Shown here: piece after piece, positions 24,242 to 36,400 of the stretch
How positions within the stretch are numbered: position 1 is the stretch's first letter
Layout of the letters: each line of letters begins with the position of its first letter
DNA from: Crotophaga sulcirostris
Lineage: Eukaryota > Chordata > Aves > Cuculiformes > Crotophagidae
DNA length: 64,000 bases
Assembly: GCA_013397455.1 (NCBI GenBank)
Contig: VYZB01000016.1
Span: 4,860,014 to 4,924,013, forward strand
Reading direction: 5' to 3'
The notes under the pieces: model-generated
Told to the model about the DNA's origin: nothing
Databases searched by the model: none
The model's input: the letters and a program-made list of their open reading frames with translations, nothing else
Translations under genes and position numbers: made by a program

Positions 24242-27200
24242 CTATGGAAGAGAGATGTCACACTGATCAGATGTAGCAGCCTCTGATATAGGACAGGACA
24301 GCAGTTAGGGGAACAATGCGTTGTTTCCAATAGCAAACCATGTTTTAAAATAAAAACTCAAATCCACCAACCAATAAAGCTTAGATTTTATAATCTCCCA
24401 AATTCCAACTCAAAAGTATTTTCTAATACCCTTACCTTTTCTAACCTAAGAGAAATTCAACTAGGTGGAAAATCAAAAAAAAAAACCTATGTTCTGCTGC
24501 AACCGTCTTGGCTATTAGTCACTTACTACTACTTTATAGAATACACATAGATGAAGAAAAGGTGACAGTACAGATGGAGTCAAGATGCAAAGTGGATTTC
24601 AGTGTCACTATCCTCAGGTCTACACGCATGAATTAAAGACTGGTGGCTATTTCTGCTAACTGACAACATACAGGGCATACTGTGGGCTCTACCACTGCCA
24701 TTTTTGCTTAAGGATGCAATGAAAATGGAGGTAACAGATAATAGACTGGTGTTTATCCCAGTTCTGGTTATGCATTTGCAGATATCAGATTGTTCTCTCA
24801 GAATCCATAATATCTTTTATATACTGCTGTATATTATTTGTATAACTCGGACGAACTGAACTTACAGCAGACGAACATTTGAAGGCTTGCTAGCGAGAAT
24901 GATGTATATTCAGGGTAGTTTTTTGTTTTGTAGAAAGTAAGCGTTAGCAACTATGTCAAGATGAAATCAAATCAGGGGAGAAAAAAGATTGAGAACATTC
25001 CATGAAACAGAACAAATTAAGTAGTTACCCACTGACTGGATACAACTACAAATTGTCATTTAGGGTATCATAACAAGATGATATGTAGATACAATTGCAG
25101 GACCCACAATTTCTTTGCAAGACTCTCACCTGGAGCTGTAGAATATGCATACAGGAAGTCTGCTTCTACAGGTATTTTTTGACACATCGTTTCATCAGAT
25201 CCACTGTCTGCCTCAATACCAGAATCTAATTCTGTCCCTCTACAAGCCTATTTGGTGGAAAGAAGAATGGAAAATAAAATAAAAAATAAATGACAAATAA
25301 AGGCAGTGATCACGATCAGAATACTGTTTTTTTACCCCCATTTTAAAGACAATAATATCCCAATTAAAAACCTACAAAAATAACAAGAACTTATATGTTA
25401 CATTTCCACTAGACAGACACAGAAGAAAAGTAACTAGCATTTATTTAAATTAACTACACAGTTTGGTTAAGACAGATAATCACTCAAAAGCGTGTTCAGA
25501 AAGTCAGTAAATTATCAGCTAGCTTTCAGAAAGACTTTCATTACCGTAATTCTATGGATTAAGTAATCTCAGCTATTACAAATACTGCCTACCTAATAGG
25601 GCAGACTGTGCCACTTTTAGACCTGAAGTGAAACTTATTCTCAAAGTAATTCTATTTAAACAAATTTTAGAAATAAGTAACTTTTCTGTACTAACAATTA
25701 ATTTTTTTTTTCCACATATCCAGCTGATATAATTATTATTGTTCAGCCATGCATCACCTGAATGAAAAAGAGTTTGGGTTTTCCGGCTAAACTTCTACAC
25801 CTGTCACCTCTGAAAAGGCTTGTTAGCGCTTTCAGTTCAAGAGGGCCATCAGTACCATAGATGAATCCTTCATCACCATGGCTTAGCAACACACAAACAA
25901 AACTGCTTCGCTTGCTGTGATCTTCTTCAGAAACTTGAAAGAAAAAAAGAGAATTACTTTACCTTCTTGCATTCCCTAAAAGCTTCCTATGTGAAAGAAG
26001 TCTTTAAAAACCTATTCTCATGTTTACAAACCTCCAACCAGTTTTTGCTTCTGAACAGAAGGAGCCAGTCTACTTTATTTCAGGAAGCAGGGCAGAGAAA
26101 ACCCCAAATTAAGGGCCAACCCTACTTGTTCTAAGACAAGGCCATAGAACTATGCCAGTAATACCATGAGGAGACAAAGTTGGTGTTCCCACAGTGTCTC
26201 AAGGTTTGACTGGTACACCTGTCTCACACAGTAATAGTCAACAGTCTTGAGATCTGGGATCAGACTGATTGGAACTTCTGAGTTTTGGGAAGGACAGGGA
26301 AGTCTTATGTCTCTTTTTGGAGATGCTTCAACTGCTTGGATTTCATGGGAACTGATTTAGCATTAAAGTTGCTCCTGCAGGAACCTAGGTATCAGCATTA
26401 CCTCCTCTCTCTGACTCTTGCCCTGTAGCAAGCTCTAAGAAGATTTTTCAAACCTCTGAATTTTGTACTTAAATACATTTGAGTTTGATATAAAGTGTTT
26501 CTAGATTTGTATTTTTTTCTATCTTGTGGTATGCAAAGAGCATGGAACATATCCTCTGATGTCCTTTGTTGCACGATATTGTGGGGATTGTACTTGAGGG
26601 CCAATATGATTCTTTCAAAGATAAGAAAAGATACAAACATGGTTTAAAATAAAGGATCCAAAAAGCATTCTGAGTGGAAAAACCAAGAAGATGAAAGAGT
26701 TTGTAGATAAAAAGTGTAACAGTCCCAAAAGCTGAAGTCTTCTGTTTAGATCTTGCCAAAACACTGAATTTCTATTCTGGAAAAACTGAACTACTCAGAT
26801 TTTTCTCAAGTGATGCACATTCAGGCATTTCTATAATCTAGATGCAGTGCTCGTCCATAGAAGAGTCTCTTGAGATAAAGGCCATTTTTTGGGACTCTCT
26901 AGTTAGGCTGCAGTCTGTAGCTTATGCTGTCTATTTGCAGGTCTTATACCACAGGTAAGACAGAGGCCTTGAGTTACAGAATCTGACTTTCCATATTCAG
27001 CTACTGTCAACAGACAGGCTGGAACTGTACTAACAAACTAACCATGCATAAATATTAACTGGCACTAAAGAACCTGTATTTATGATAGAAAACACTTAAC
27101 ATTTGAAGAAAAAAAACCATGAAACTTCATTGCTGTAGGCTATCTGAATGTTGGGAATAATCCCTGGAACAACTTTACTGTTGATCTCTGTCCTGGAACA

Positions 27201-30200
27201 GTCTGGGAGAGTGCTAGCAGACATGAGCCACAGTGATGCCAGAAAGTCTTCCAATAGTTAACTAGAACAGACTGTGTTCTAGGGCTACAGATACCTCCAG
27301 GCACCATTTAATTTACTGATCTAGATGTAGCCAAGTCCAAACAAAGCAGGACTAAAAAAACAGTAGCATAAAGCCCTCACTTGACAGAAGGGTGTTTTAT
27401 TTCCCAAGTCAAACAAAACATGAGTTGTTTCTTTAAAAGAGTAATTCATTCCACGCACTTGCAGTTTTGGACCCTCAATCAGAATGCTCCTTGGATCAGA
27501 GACCTCTTGGGCCACACCACTAAGCAGGTAACACAGAACACCTCTACCTAATTAAGCAGGTTTCTTTCCAACTCACAGAGCTTCAGTGATCCCAGGGTCA
27601 GAATATAAATCAGTCTGCATTTACGTTTCAGCCTTTTTTCCAGTCTTCTTTAGAAGATGAGAAAGGATACAGAGACAATAGTCATGGCATAAAAGATGGA
27701 GAGACAGCAAAGATGAATAAACATAGAAACTATGATGCACATATCAACCTTAGCAATAAACCATCGGTTGGTGTGAAATATCATCTAAAAAGAACCATAG
27801 AAGAAGAGATTTGAGGGCTAAAGACACAGTTGGAAACAGTGTTCTGATTTAATATGCACATTGAGCATATTATTACTTACCATTTTTCAATACTTTAAAA
27901 ATGTCCCCACATGAAAGATCATTGTTGATCTTTGTTTTGTATCCCAACTTCATAAAAACTTCTCTAACACTTGCAGCATCTGCATCTGTACCTGAACGGG
28001 GTAACATCCCTATATATAAGAGAAATGTATCATTATTTATATGATATAGATGGCATGGTATGATTGAGTCAAACACTTTTCCCACTTACACCCATATAAG
28101 TCTGGCATATTATTCCATTACTCCAAATCCACTCTAACAGAAAAAACATTACACCGCTATACATGCACACCATGCCCCTCTCTTTGTACCCATGTTGTGA
28201 TTTATCTATCACTTTTTATTTCTGCGTCTGTAAAGATACGGAAAGTATTTAATTTACAGAACAGAAATTATGACTAAAAGATATGACAGACTTGTATTCC
28301 CAATTGATTTTTCTCCCCATTACTGCCACACTCTAACGTGTTCCCTCTATGCATATTTATAAGAAGACACTGAAATGAATCACACCCATTCAAACCACTT
28401 AATTTCAAATTGCTATCAAAATTGGTCTGCATATTTAATTTTGAAGAATAACACATTCCACTAATTTATCTGAATTAAAGCAAAAACTTAAAAATTTGCA
28501 AGTGGTACCGGTCTGTCTGTGGAAATTCTTATTGTTTATTATTATGCATTCCCCCATCTCTGGATAATCCATTCTGTAACTGTACTCTGGGAGAATTCCA
28601 GTGTCCATAGACTTGCTAGCAGGTAGGTTCTTTCTGCATAGAAATCACAGAAAATTTAAGTGTTAATTTCTGATCTCTCTTCTGTACATCCAAAATAATA
28701 AAATAAGGTTATTTTAGCAAAACCAATGAAACTGGTAAGGTTTGCTACTTATTCCCTAGAAGTTCCCTCAGCAAGTTTGCCAATGACACCAAGCTGTGTG
28801 GTGTGGTTAACATGCCGGAGGGAAGGGATGCCGTTCAGAGGGACCTGGACAGGTTTGAGAGGTGGGCCTGCACGAAACTCATGACATTGAACAAGGCCAA
28901 GTACAAAGTCCGGAACCTGAGTCGGAGCAATCCCAAGCACAATTACAGGCTGAGCAATAGCAGATTGAGAGCAGACCTGCAGAGAAGGACTTTGGGGTAC
29001 TGGTGGATGGAAAACAGAGTATGAGCCAACAGTGTGCACTCGCAGCCCAGAAAGCCAACTGTATCCTGGGCTGCATCAGAAGAAGTGTGACCAGCAGGAT
29101 GAAGGAGGTGATTTTGCCCCTCTGCTCCACTCTGGCAAGTCCCTACCTGGAGTACTGTGTTCAGCCCTGGGGCTCCCAGAACATAAAAGACATGGACCTG
29201 CTTGAGCGGGTCCACAGGAGGGCATAAAGATGATCCGAGGGCAAAAGTGCCTCCCATACGAGGACACACTGAAAGACTTGGGGTTGTTCAGCCTTGAGAA
29301 GGATTGAGAGATCTTGTAGTGGCCTTCTGGTACTTAAAGGGAGCCTCCAGGTAAGCTGGAGAGGAGCTCTTTATCAGGGCGTGCAGTGATAGGATAAGGG
29401 GGATTGGTTTTAAGCTGAAAGAGGGGCGATTTAGATGAGATATTACGTAAATCTATTCTGAATTGTAACCAAAAGTCATATTACCATCCAACTTTCACAT
29501 GTAAACATTCAAACCGAGAAAATGACCAAGACTATATGCAGCTAATTCTGCCTTAATGGGAACACCAACTACACCACCACTCATGACTCTGAAACTGCTG
29601 TCAATTTTACTCAGTCCCTCCATGCTGAAGTCAGTATGGATCTTCTCACTTAACCACATGGGTAAATGGTTACAAGACTGGAGCCCGCTATCACATTGTA
29701 TTTTACAAACGTAATGCTCATCTAATTTTCATTGAAATACTAAAAAGAATTACTTCAAAACCAAATGAAGTTTCAAGAGAGAGTGTAGTCTGCTAACAGT
29801 GCTACACCAGCGTTACAACCAGCTGTCACCAGGAAGAATGGGCCTGAGTTTCCTCCCTTCCAGCCCTGTAAGTTCCTCACATACTTGTCCTTCCGCACAT
29901 GTAACTCCACAGCAGGTCAGCTGAAGCAGCTAAACTGGCTGCCACAGGTTCAGGGGAGCTCTAGAAGCAGGTCAAGGAAAGGGGCGAACATTTCGTCCAG
30001 GGTAAAGGAAAGGGGCGAACATTTCGCCCAGCGTAAGCCAGAGTTTTGGGTTTTTTTTCCCCTCAAGAACAACTAACCGCTTGATAAAACTGTTAAGCCA
30101 AATCTAACTGCACTGCAAGCATTTTGCTTTTTAGTTCCTTGAACATACATACGGTCTGTTTTGTCAGAGACTGCATATTTTCAAAGTCAGTACAACAACT

Positions 30201-30420
30201 CTAATAGTTGTTTATGAATATTACAATTTATCATAATTGATACTTTGCCTTTTAGCATTATTTATTCTATGGCTCTTGCCTTCTGTTACAGCATCAGATT
30301 CCGCAAGACTTGAATCAAAGACTTAAACCAAATACAACTCACTTACCCTTTGAAACCAGGAATAGATTTTGCATCTGTCAGATCACCCCCCAAACGTGGT
30401 CCATCTCCTGTGTCTGCCAT
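24015..30420 (-). CDS. CASP3: Caspase-3, complete coding region, 6 coding exons
   Basis: Executioner caspase, a cysteine protease that cleaves after Asp in DXXD contexts and acts in cytosol and nucleus during apoptosis. Coding exons (minus strand, in order): 30347-30420, 28509-28633, 27881-28009, 25758-25933, 25130-25247, 24015-24241. Phases close exactly and give 282 aa, against 277 in human. Visible landmarks: short prodomain; Arg71 of the S1 pocket (RSGTD); catalytic His128 in SHGDEG; catalytic Cys170 in QACRG, with Gln168; interdomain cleavage site IEAD182/S183; substrate-pocket Arg213 in YYSWRN; C-terminal [14 protein letters not shown]. The start ATG (30420) has a good context, A at -3 and G at +4. 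Divergent from PRIMPOL. The first non-coding exon is not certain. Intron between the first two coding exons holds an antisense-oriented CR1. Confidence 0.97.
25130..25247 (-). CDS. CASP3: CASP3 exon with catalytic cysteine and activation loop
   Basis: Residues 169-207. It opens with ACRG, holding nucleophile Cys170, and continues with the linker [13 protein letters not shown], where initiator caspases should cut after Asp182, then [15 protein letters not shown]. Donor CCAG/GTGAG. Confidence 0.96.
25758..25933 (-). CDS. CASP3: CASP3 exon with catalytic histidine
   Basis: Residues 111-168. Reads [20 protein letters not shown], with catalytic His128, and ends in KPKLFFIQ just before the catalytic cysteine exon. 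Acceptor ttcaag, donor CAG/GTGATG. Confidence 0.97.
27881..28009 (-). CDS. CASP3: CASP3 exon with S1-pocket arginine
   Basis: Residues 68-109. [16 protein letters not shown] contains Arg71, which binds the P1 Asp. Donor AATG/GTAAGT. The segment IFKVLKN replaces the human EIVELMRD region. Confidence 0.95.
28509..28633 (-). CDS. CASP3: CASP3 exon with prodomain junction
   Basis: Residues 25 (split) to 66. KSMD35/T36 aligns with the human prodomain cleavage site ESMD28/[20 protein letters not shown] is the first strand of the caspase fold. Acceptor atgcag, donor ACCG/GTACCA, the latter a weaker site. Confidence 0.93.
28763..29445 (+). mobile_element. CR1 LINE fragment including end of reverse-transcriptase ORF
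   Basis: Sense CR1 on the plus strand in the CASP3 intron between the first two coding exons, so antisense to CASP3. Translation in shifting frames gives the CR1 ORF2 C-terminus ([39 protein letters not shown]). It breaks off in the 3' untranslated part, so both ends are missing. Frameshifts show that it is dead. Confidence 0.9.
29974..30035 (+). repeat. 31 bp tandem duplication with CpGs
   Basis: Two 31 bp copies (29974-30004 and 30005-30035) share aaggaaaggggcgaacattt and then differ at three or four positions. They lie in the CASP3 intron about 310 bp from the start-codon exon. Confidence 0.85.
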
Positions 30421-30439
30421 TATGGCTCTCAATTATCAG
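30347..30439 (-). CDS. CASP3: CASP3 exon with start codon
   Basis: Acceptor gttttcaag is followed by 19 bases of 5' UTR and then ATG at 30420. It encodes residues 1-24 (starts MADTGDGPR, ends SIPGFK) with donor AAAGG/GTAAGT. The prodomain is diverged from human, as is usual for this part of the protein. Confidence 0.9.
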
Positions 30440-33400
30440 CTTGAAAACATAAGAAAACAGAAAGAGATGACAGTTTTCACATGAAATAACGTCAGATTGC
30501 TTAATTTTTGTTAGGTTTCCTTAAAGCCTTACACAATCAGAGAGCAATTTTTTAAGAATTATAGAGAAAACAGGAATGTTAAGAGGGGATATTCACAGAG
30601 AATAACTTCAGCCTAGGACTATTAGTATTGGTAGACAAAAATAGCATTTCTGAGTAATCCCTAAATATCTTACATTTGGAAGAATAACACAAAATATTTT
30701 TCTAAACTATTGTGTTCTCTGGGAAAAACAGTCTGCAGATGCCTTTGCCCAAATCATTGAAAATGACTACAAAAAGCAGGATAAGAGATAAACAAGTCAA
30801 AACCAAACTTTATAATACTGTAATGTCCTTACACGATCACATTTTAGTATTATGAATATTGTGTTATACATGGATCCTTTTATCTCAGTAAGATAGAAAT
30901 TGAGATCCAAAATGAAGCAACATAAGTTATTGGATGCTTGCAAAGACTAACATAAAAGATTAGACTTTGGGTCATAGTATTTTGAGAAATAAATAACTTA
31001 CTTGCGTTCCGTTTTAAATGAAACATCACTGCATCCAACCCTGATCAGTGTACGTGAAGGCAATTGCAATATAAGTAACACAAAACCACAACAACAGTTG
31101 TTTAAATAGCTGATGAAATGAACTCTGTGCTGCGGGCAGCTATTTACTTTTGCTCAGAACACAGGACAAGAAGTTATGAATGCTAAACCAGAAATCAATT
31201 TAAAAGCAATAAATCTCCCTCCCAATCACTCTGTGCGTACTCATGGGACACACTGCCACAAGTTACCTTTAACACGGGATTCAGAAAAGGATTAAGCATC
31301 ATAAAATTAAATTGCCAGATAGGACAAAATAATAAACAATTAGAAGTGAAATAAATACTTGGACCCAAGAAACAAATAAGGCACTAAAAGGCAAGAATTT
31401 TAGAATTGCTTAGCAGGTATATTTTGGTAAACAGGGATGTATAAATAACCAGACCAACCAGAAAGAATTGCTGCTCAGGTATTACGAGGATTCTTATTTA
31501 AGGTTTAGGTTCCTTGGCGGCAAACTATTATTTGACATCGTACACCGTCACATAATTATTATATAAAGTCTGTTAACTTCACAGCTATACTTTAGATGGT
31601 ACATCATGGAAATGCATTTTCTGTGGCAACAATTACCAATGCCTCAGAAGCACTCATCTGGGTATGGATAATCCTCTTTCTTTCCTTGTTTTATTTACTT
31701 ACATTTTTAGTAACTTCAAAAGAACTTCAAGGTTACTCTGAATACTATTTCGTTGTATCTTGAAGAACTGATGTAATTAAGAAATCTTCTTGCTCGTAAA
31801 ATTATTCCAGACTTAAGAACTGTATGGTGTAAATTAGGAGTACACAGCAAGTTTCCTGCAAATTAAATTAGAAAAGTATCAAATAAGCTTGATATTTTAG
31901 AAATAAAATTTCTAAAAATATATTATTGCTTTATACTTTAGAAATTTACTTTAAAGACAGCATCATGGGACAGGAACTACATCTACGACGTCAAACTTGC
32001 CTGCCTAGCACCATGATTTGGATTCTAACTTCATTCTAACTTCGAAGTCCAATTCCTTAAAAGTTCCCCATGTGAAAAAAGACAAGGACTTCCAAAGGGT
32101 TATTTCAAGTACCTAAGACCTGTGGTAGGACAGTGATCCAACCCTATTCCTTATCATCGGGCACAGTGTATTAGCACTGACAACAAACTCTAGCCTAGAG
32201 TGACAACTGGTGTGTCCACCCAGCTGTAACTGAAAAGCAGATCTTCTCATCCCTAGGAAGTGGGAAGAACGGTTTTCATTGACAGGCATGCTAGAAGCTC
32301 CCCCGCTCCAGCAGAGCCCAGCTTGCAGGAGTTTGTGTGCCTCTTTCAGCACTGTCTCTACCACAGCCATCCTTGGCTTTGGTTCCCAGCTTTCCCAAGT
32401 GCTCAGTGTGACATTTCTGAACAAAACTTTGTTTTTTAGGAAAACATAACCAGACTGACCCACAATTCTGACGCAACTCCTGCTGTTCCTTCTTCTGGAA
32501 AAGCACTACGTGCAGAAGCAAGACCCAAACCCTTCACTGTGGCTGAGATTAACAGGAGAGATGGGGAAAATGTTAACTTACTTTCTTGTTTGTTCCTTGC
32601 CAACAGTAACGAACACCATATAAAACAAAAGCACACTACGATGACCCAGCTCCATTATCCAAACTAGCCAGCAGGGGTACTGAGAGCAGCCCAGCCATGT
32701 CAGTGTGGAATTTTGACTTCTGCTAAAAGCCCAAGTGTTCATCCCAGCTGCCTGGTACGGGGAACATCTGCAGTGCCAGTGCTGCAAGTACATGAACCAG
32801 CTAGTGTAAACCAGTAAACATGTGCCTACATGAGCTGTAGTTGCCTCTTGTCGATCACGTGAGCCAGCTACTAATAACTACCTAGAGAAAGACTCAGATA
32901 AAGCATAGGGAAAGCTAACAACCCTCTGGTCAACAGATGAGACCTTGGAATCATTAGGGAGTAAGTGGATCATTAGACTGCCTTGGGTTCACATCAGGTG
33001 TGCTCCAACCAAACTGTTGCATCCCACTAGGGACTGGTTTTAGTAAGCTGGTCGGAGTAACAGTGAACAGCAGCAGACTAAAGAAGGCAAATGGGAGACT
33101 TAATGGACTGCGACTACTGAATGCTTCTGTAACACAAATGTTAAAGCACACTGCAAACAATAACATCTTCAACACTTAAGTGATCTTAAAACTAAGACTT
33201 ATCTATCTCCTTGACCCTTTTGCAACCTTAAATTTTAAAAACTGCTGTCCTTGATCCAATTCCAAAGAAACAGTGACATCTGAAGCAGCTAGCAAAAGCT
33301 ACAACTCCAATGAACTACAGTGCTTTGTTTCTGAAAAATGTAAACCATATTTTGCAATACCATATCATAAAAATATTTCTTACTAAAGCCCTTGTAAGCC

Positions 33401-35309
33401 TAGCTCACAGCCTACAGTTTCGATCGTTTAATGAAGCATTAGAGCTTACTGCATTCAACTGCATCACAGGAGGAGCTTGTCTAAGAGTCTTTACAGCAGC
33501 CAGATAGTAAGAAAAACATATTCTACATTAGGTATTTAAAATATGCATGTTTTATCTTCAGAGTAGAATCTATAACTCACCTTTAAGGCGCTCAGAAATT
33601 GATGGATGTTAACGAACCAAGTCACCTGCCTCCTTTAAAGAACAAAAGACATCCACGAAGTGGTATCTTCTCTGTTGCTAGGCTCTCAAATGTTTTCTGC
33701 ACTAAAAGGACCAGTCAGGTTTAAGAGGAACGCTCTCTAGGGGGTGGTGCTGATTCTAGCAGATCACTAAGAATTGCCTCATCTTAGTTTAGGTAATGCA
33801 ATGATGTAATATTCTGTCAAGCACATTTCCCTGTAGAGGATGATCTCATACTTTTAGGGATAGGGGAGAAACAATCAGGACAGTGCATTAGGAATTTAAT
33901 TAAAAATTGCTATTCTGCTCCTTGATATTCTTTTCTCTTAAAGCTTAGGTAAGAAGAGCTTTCAACTATAAGGAAACTTAAAAACACAAGTAACTGAAAT
34001 AAGCCACAGCATTTTCCTAATCTAGCTGAATATATTCTGTAGGGTTTAGGAAGCTTATTTTATATTTTATTGGGAAGAAAAGGGTTTTAAAAACCCCAAT
34101 GAGACAGCGATAGAAGTCATTGATCTTTATGGATACTAAGTAGTAAAAAATAAAGTGGTTCAAAAAGGTCAAAACATATGCTTAGCAAGCTACCAAAAAT
34201 GACCCAAATATCTCTGTATAGCAATAAAAGCGAAAATATTTTTTGCCTTATATAAATAGTTCTTCCAATGCTTTTCTTTTCATAGCAAAATGATATATAA
34301 AACAATGCTTTTACTCCTGTCTAGCCTGGATTTACTTATTCTGCCTGGACCTAATGAAAATGAACCCACATCATCATATATCACCCACTACCGTAAGAAT
34401 CACTAGGTTTATTTTGAAAGCAATTTTTATTTGAATCAATAAGACAAAACAATGATAGAGTGATAAAAATAATACCAAAGCTTCTCAGACAGGGAAGGAA
34501 ACAAATAACTGAACTGTCTCTAGTTACCAACTATATCTTGAAATACGCAAACCACAGGAGACAACACATGTTCAGTATATGTCAGCTGCTACAAAGCAAT
34601 GATTGTAGCAGTATTAAAATACATGTCCAAAACAGAAACCAGTATCATAAAACATGTCCTTAAAGATTACAAAAGGGCAGTTTTCCACCTCACGTGACTG
34701 CAAGAGAAAATGTCAAGCATTCAAAGAAGGTATTTTATGTACATAAAAACATATACACTGCAGAACTAATGTAGACATGCAAATAAAAAAAATCCATTCT
34801 ACATTGTATAATGACAACCAATAATTACCCAATTAATAACAGAAGGAAAATACAGAAGTTGACTGTTTGAAAAAGAAAAACCAACCCACATTTGAAATAT
34901 ACCAGTATGTGTTCTGTGTGGCATTATCCCCCTACTAAACCCTTCTACCACTGATGGAAGCATGCCAGTATTCTAACAGCCCTTTACGGTACTTTTGGTC
35001 TGGATGTGGTTGTTGGAAAACACTGACACTGGGCCAGCACTCTGATCTTCCAAAAGCAAAGGGACTTTTAGTTAGTTAGCATTAACCTGCAAAATCAGCA
35101 ACACCTGGATTTATTCCGAGTGCAGATGAGACCCTTCCTTATTCCTTCACCTGTACCTATTAACCACACCACCACTGCAACAAATACTAAGGAGCCTGGC
35201 AAAGCTATTAAGGCCAAGGTATGTTATTTTCACAGGTACCAACTGATGAGAAGCAGATAATTAAAGAGGAGAATTATCAACTGGAGGGCAAACGACTAGA
35301 TTACCAGCA
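30440..35309. other. CASP3 5' intronic/upstream region
   Basis: No coding sequence found. The only exon-like signal is a strong minus-strand donor (TTAAAG/GTGAGT, intron GT at 33580-33579) with an acceptor-like tract (ccttttagtgcag) upstream on the minus strand near 33700, which could bound a non-coding CASP3 exon. Confidence 0.4.
33581..33700 (-). other. CASP3: Possible non-coding 5' exon of CASP3
   Basis: The minus strand has a near-consensus donor AAAG/GTGAGT at 33581/33580. The upstream acceptor, near 33700, is only approximate. No open reading frame is needed or seen. It could be an alternative 5' UTR exon, or a chance splice site. Confidence 0.25.
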
Positions 35310-35774
35310 TTATCACAGAATTGCTTGGTTGGAAAAGACCTTTGAGATCATTGAGTCCAACAGTATGTGTCCACTTCCAAACCCTATCCCTGAGCACCTT
35401 ATCTCCCCATCTTTTAAACATCTCTACAGATGGGGACTCGACCACCTCCCTGGGCAGCTGTGCCAGTGCCCGACAGCCCTTTCAGTGAAGAAATTTTTCC
35501 TGATGTCAAATCTGAACCTGCCCTGGTGCAACTTGCTGCCATTTCCTCTCATCCTATCGCCTGTCACTTGGGAGAAGAGAACAACCCCTCAGGTAGTTGT
35601 AGACAGCGATAAGGTCTCCCCTCAGCCTCCTCTCCTCTAAGCTAAGAGCCACTCCTCACAAGACTTGTTCTCCAGCCCCTTCACCAGCCTCGCTGCCCTT
35701 CTCTGGACGTGCTCCAGCACCTCAGTGTCCTCCTTGTAGTGAGGGGCCCAAAACTGAACACAGGGTTCAAGGTG
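35310..35774 (-). mobile_element. CR1 LINE 3' fragment, antisense
   Basis: It begins with the complement of a CR1 3' terminus (ggttggaaaagacctttgag at 35328). It runs through ggtctcccctcagcctcctc and ttctctggacgtgctccagc to aggggcccaaaactgaacac, where the next element begins in the opposite direction. Confidence 0.92.
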
Positions 35775-35780
35775 TTATTT

Positions 35781-36146
35781 AGTCTGGAGGAGGCTCAGGG
35801 GTGACCTTATTGCTCTCTACAACTACCTAAAAGGAGGTTGTAGTCAAGCGGGCGTTGGTCTCTTCTCACAGATGACCAGTGACAGAACTAGAGGGCACGG
35901 ACTTAAGCTTCGTCAGGGAAGGTTTAGACTTGATGTTAGGAAGACGTTCTACACTGAAAGGGTGATTGGCCACTGGAATGCGCTGCCCAGGGAGGTGGTG
36001 GAGTCGCCGACCCTGGATGTGTTTAAGGGAAGACTGGATGAGGCACTGAGTGCCATGGTTTAGGTGATGAGATGGTGTTAGTGTTGGCTTATAGGTTGGA
36101 CTTGATGATCTCAGAGGTCTCTTCCAACCTGGTGATACTGTGATTC
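35781..36146 (+). mobile_element. CR1 LINE 3' end, sense, young copy B
   Basis: It starts at gtctggaggaggctcagggg, contains the same 3' end as copies A (1335-1694) and C (44461-44747), and ends tggtgatactgtgatt. It lies head to head with 35310-35774, so transcripts across both could form a hairpin with arms of about 320 bp. Its 3' tail touches the CpG island. Confidence 0.93.
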
Positions 36147-36325
36147 TCCCGCCACTTCCTGGCGCGGGGCGGGTTCCTCGGGGCGGGGGGGGGGGGCACG
36201 GGCACGTTGTGCCTCCATGTGACCCCGCTCTGCAGCCCCCAGCCCCCAGCCCGGTGTGAGCGCGCCTCGCGCGGGCCCTGCCTGACCCCGGCTCACCCAG
36301 ACCCGGCTGCCTTTGTCTTCTGTTT
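36147..36325. promoter_or_regulatory. CpG island, candidate divergent CASP3/PRIMPOL promoter
   Basis: Dense CpGs, a GC box cluster and a G12 run (36185-36196) lie between the two divergent genes. CCACTTCCTGGCG at 36152-36164 contains an ETS-type core, and the adjacent GCGGGGCGGG resembles Sp1/E2F sites. CASP3 and PRIMPOL are head to head in amniotes, so a promoter is expected here. No transcription start can be read from sequence alone, and the island is unusually short, perhaps because of the CR1 insertions on its left. Confidence 0.55.
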
Positions 36326-36400
36326 GAGTTCCTCTGCGTGCTGACGGGATTTGATACTGAAAATAAACTCTGTAAGAGTCGTTTTGGAGTTTTAGAAAGC
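36297..36400 (-). other. CASP3: Candidate CASP3 non-coding exon 1 (donor at 36297)
   Basis: On the minus strand a good donor GTCTGG/GTGAGC ends at 36297. Upstream sequence looks like a 5' UTR, but it also resembles a retroviral U5 (AATAAA at minus 36412-36417 and a terminal CA-like end), so the two readings compete. If real, the intron to the start-codon exon would be about 5.9 kb. Confidence 0.3.

Noticed and set aside
35872..36063. 63-codon frame ending DEALSAMV, repeated at 1404-1595 and 44553-44744
   Set aside because: It lies wholly in the CR1 3' untranslated region and is shared because the copies are young.
35310..36146. Twin-priming (5' inversion) of a single CR1
   Set aside because: The antisense part includes a CR1 3' terminus of its own, so these are two elements, not one inverted insertion.
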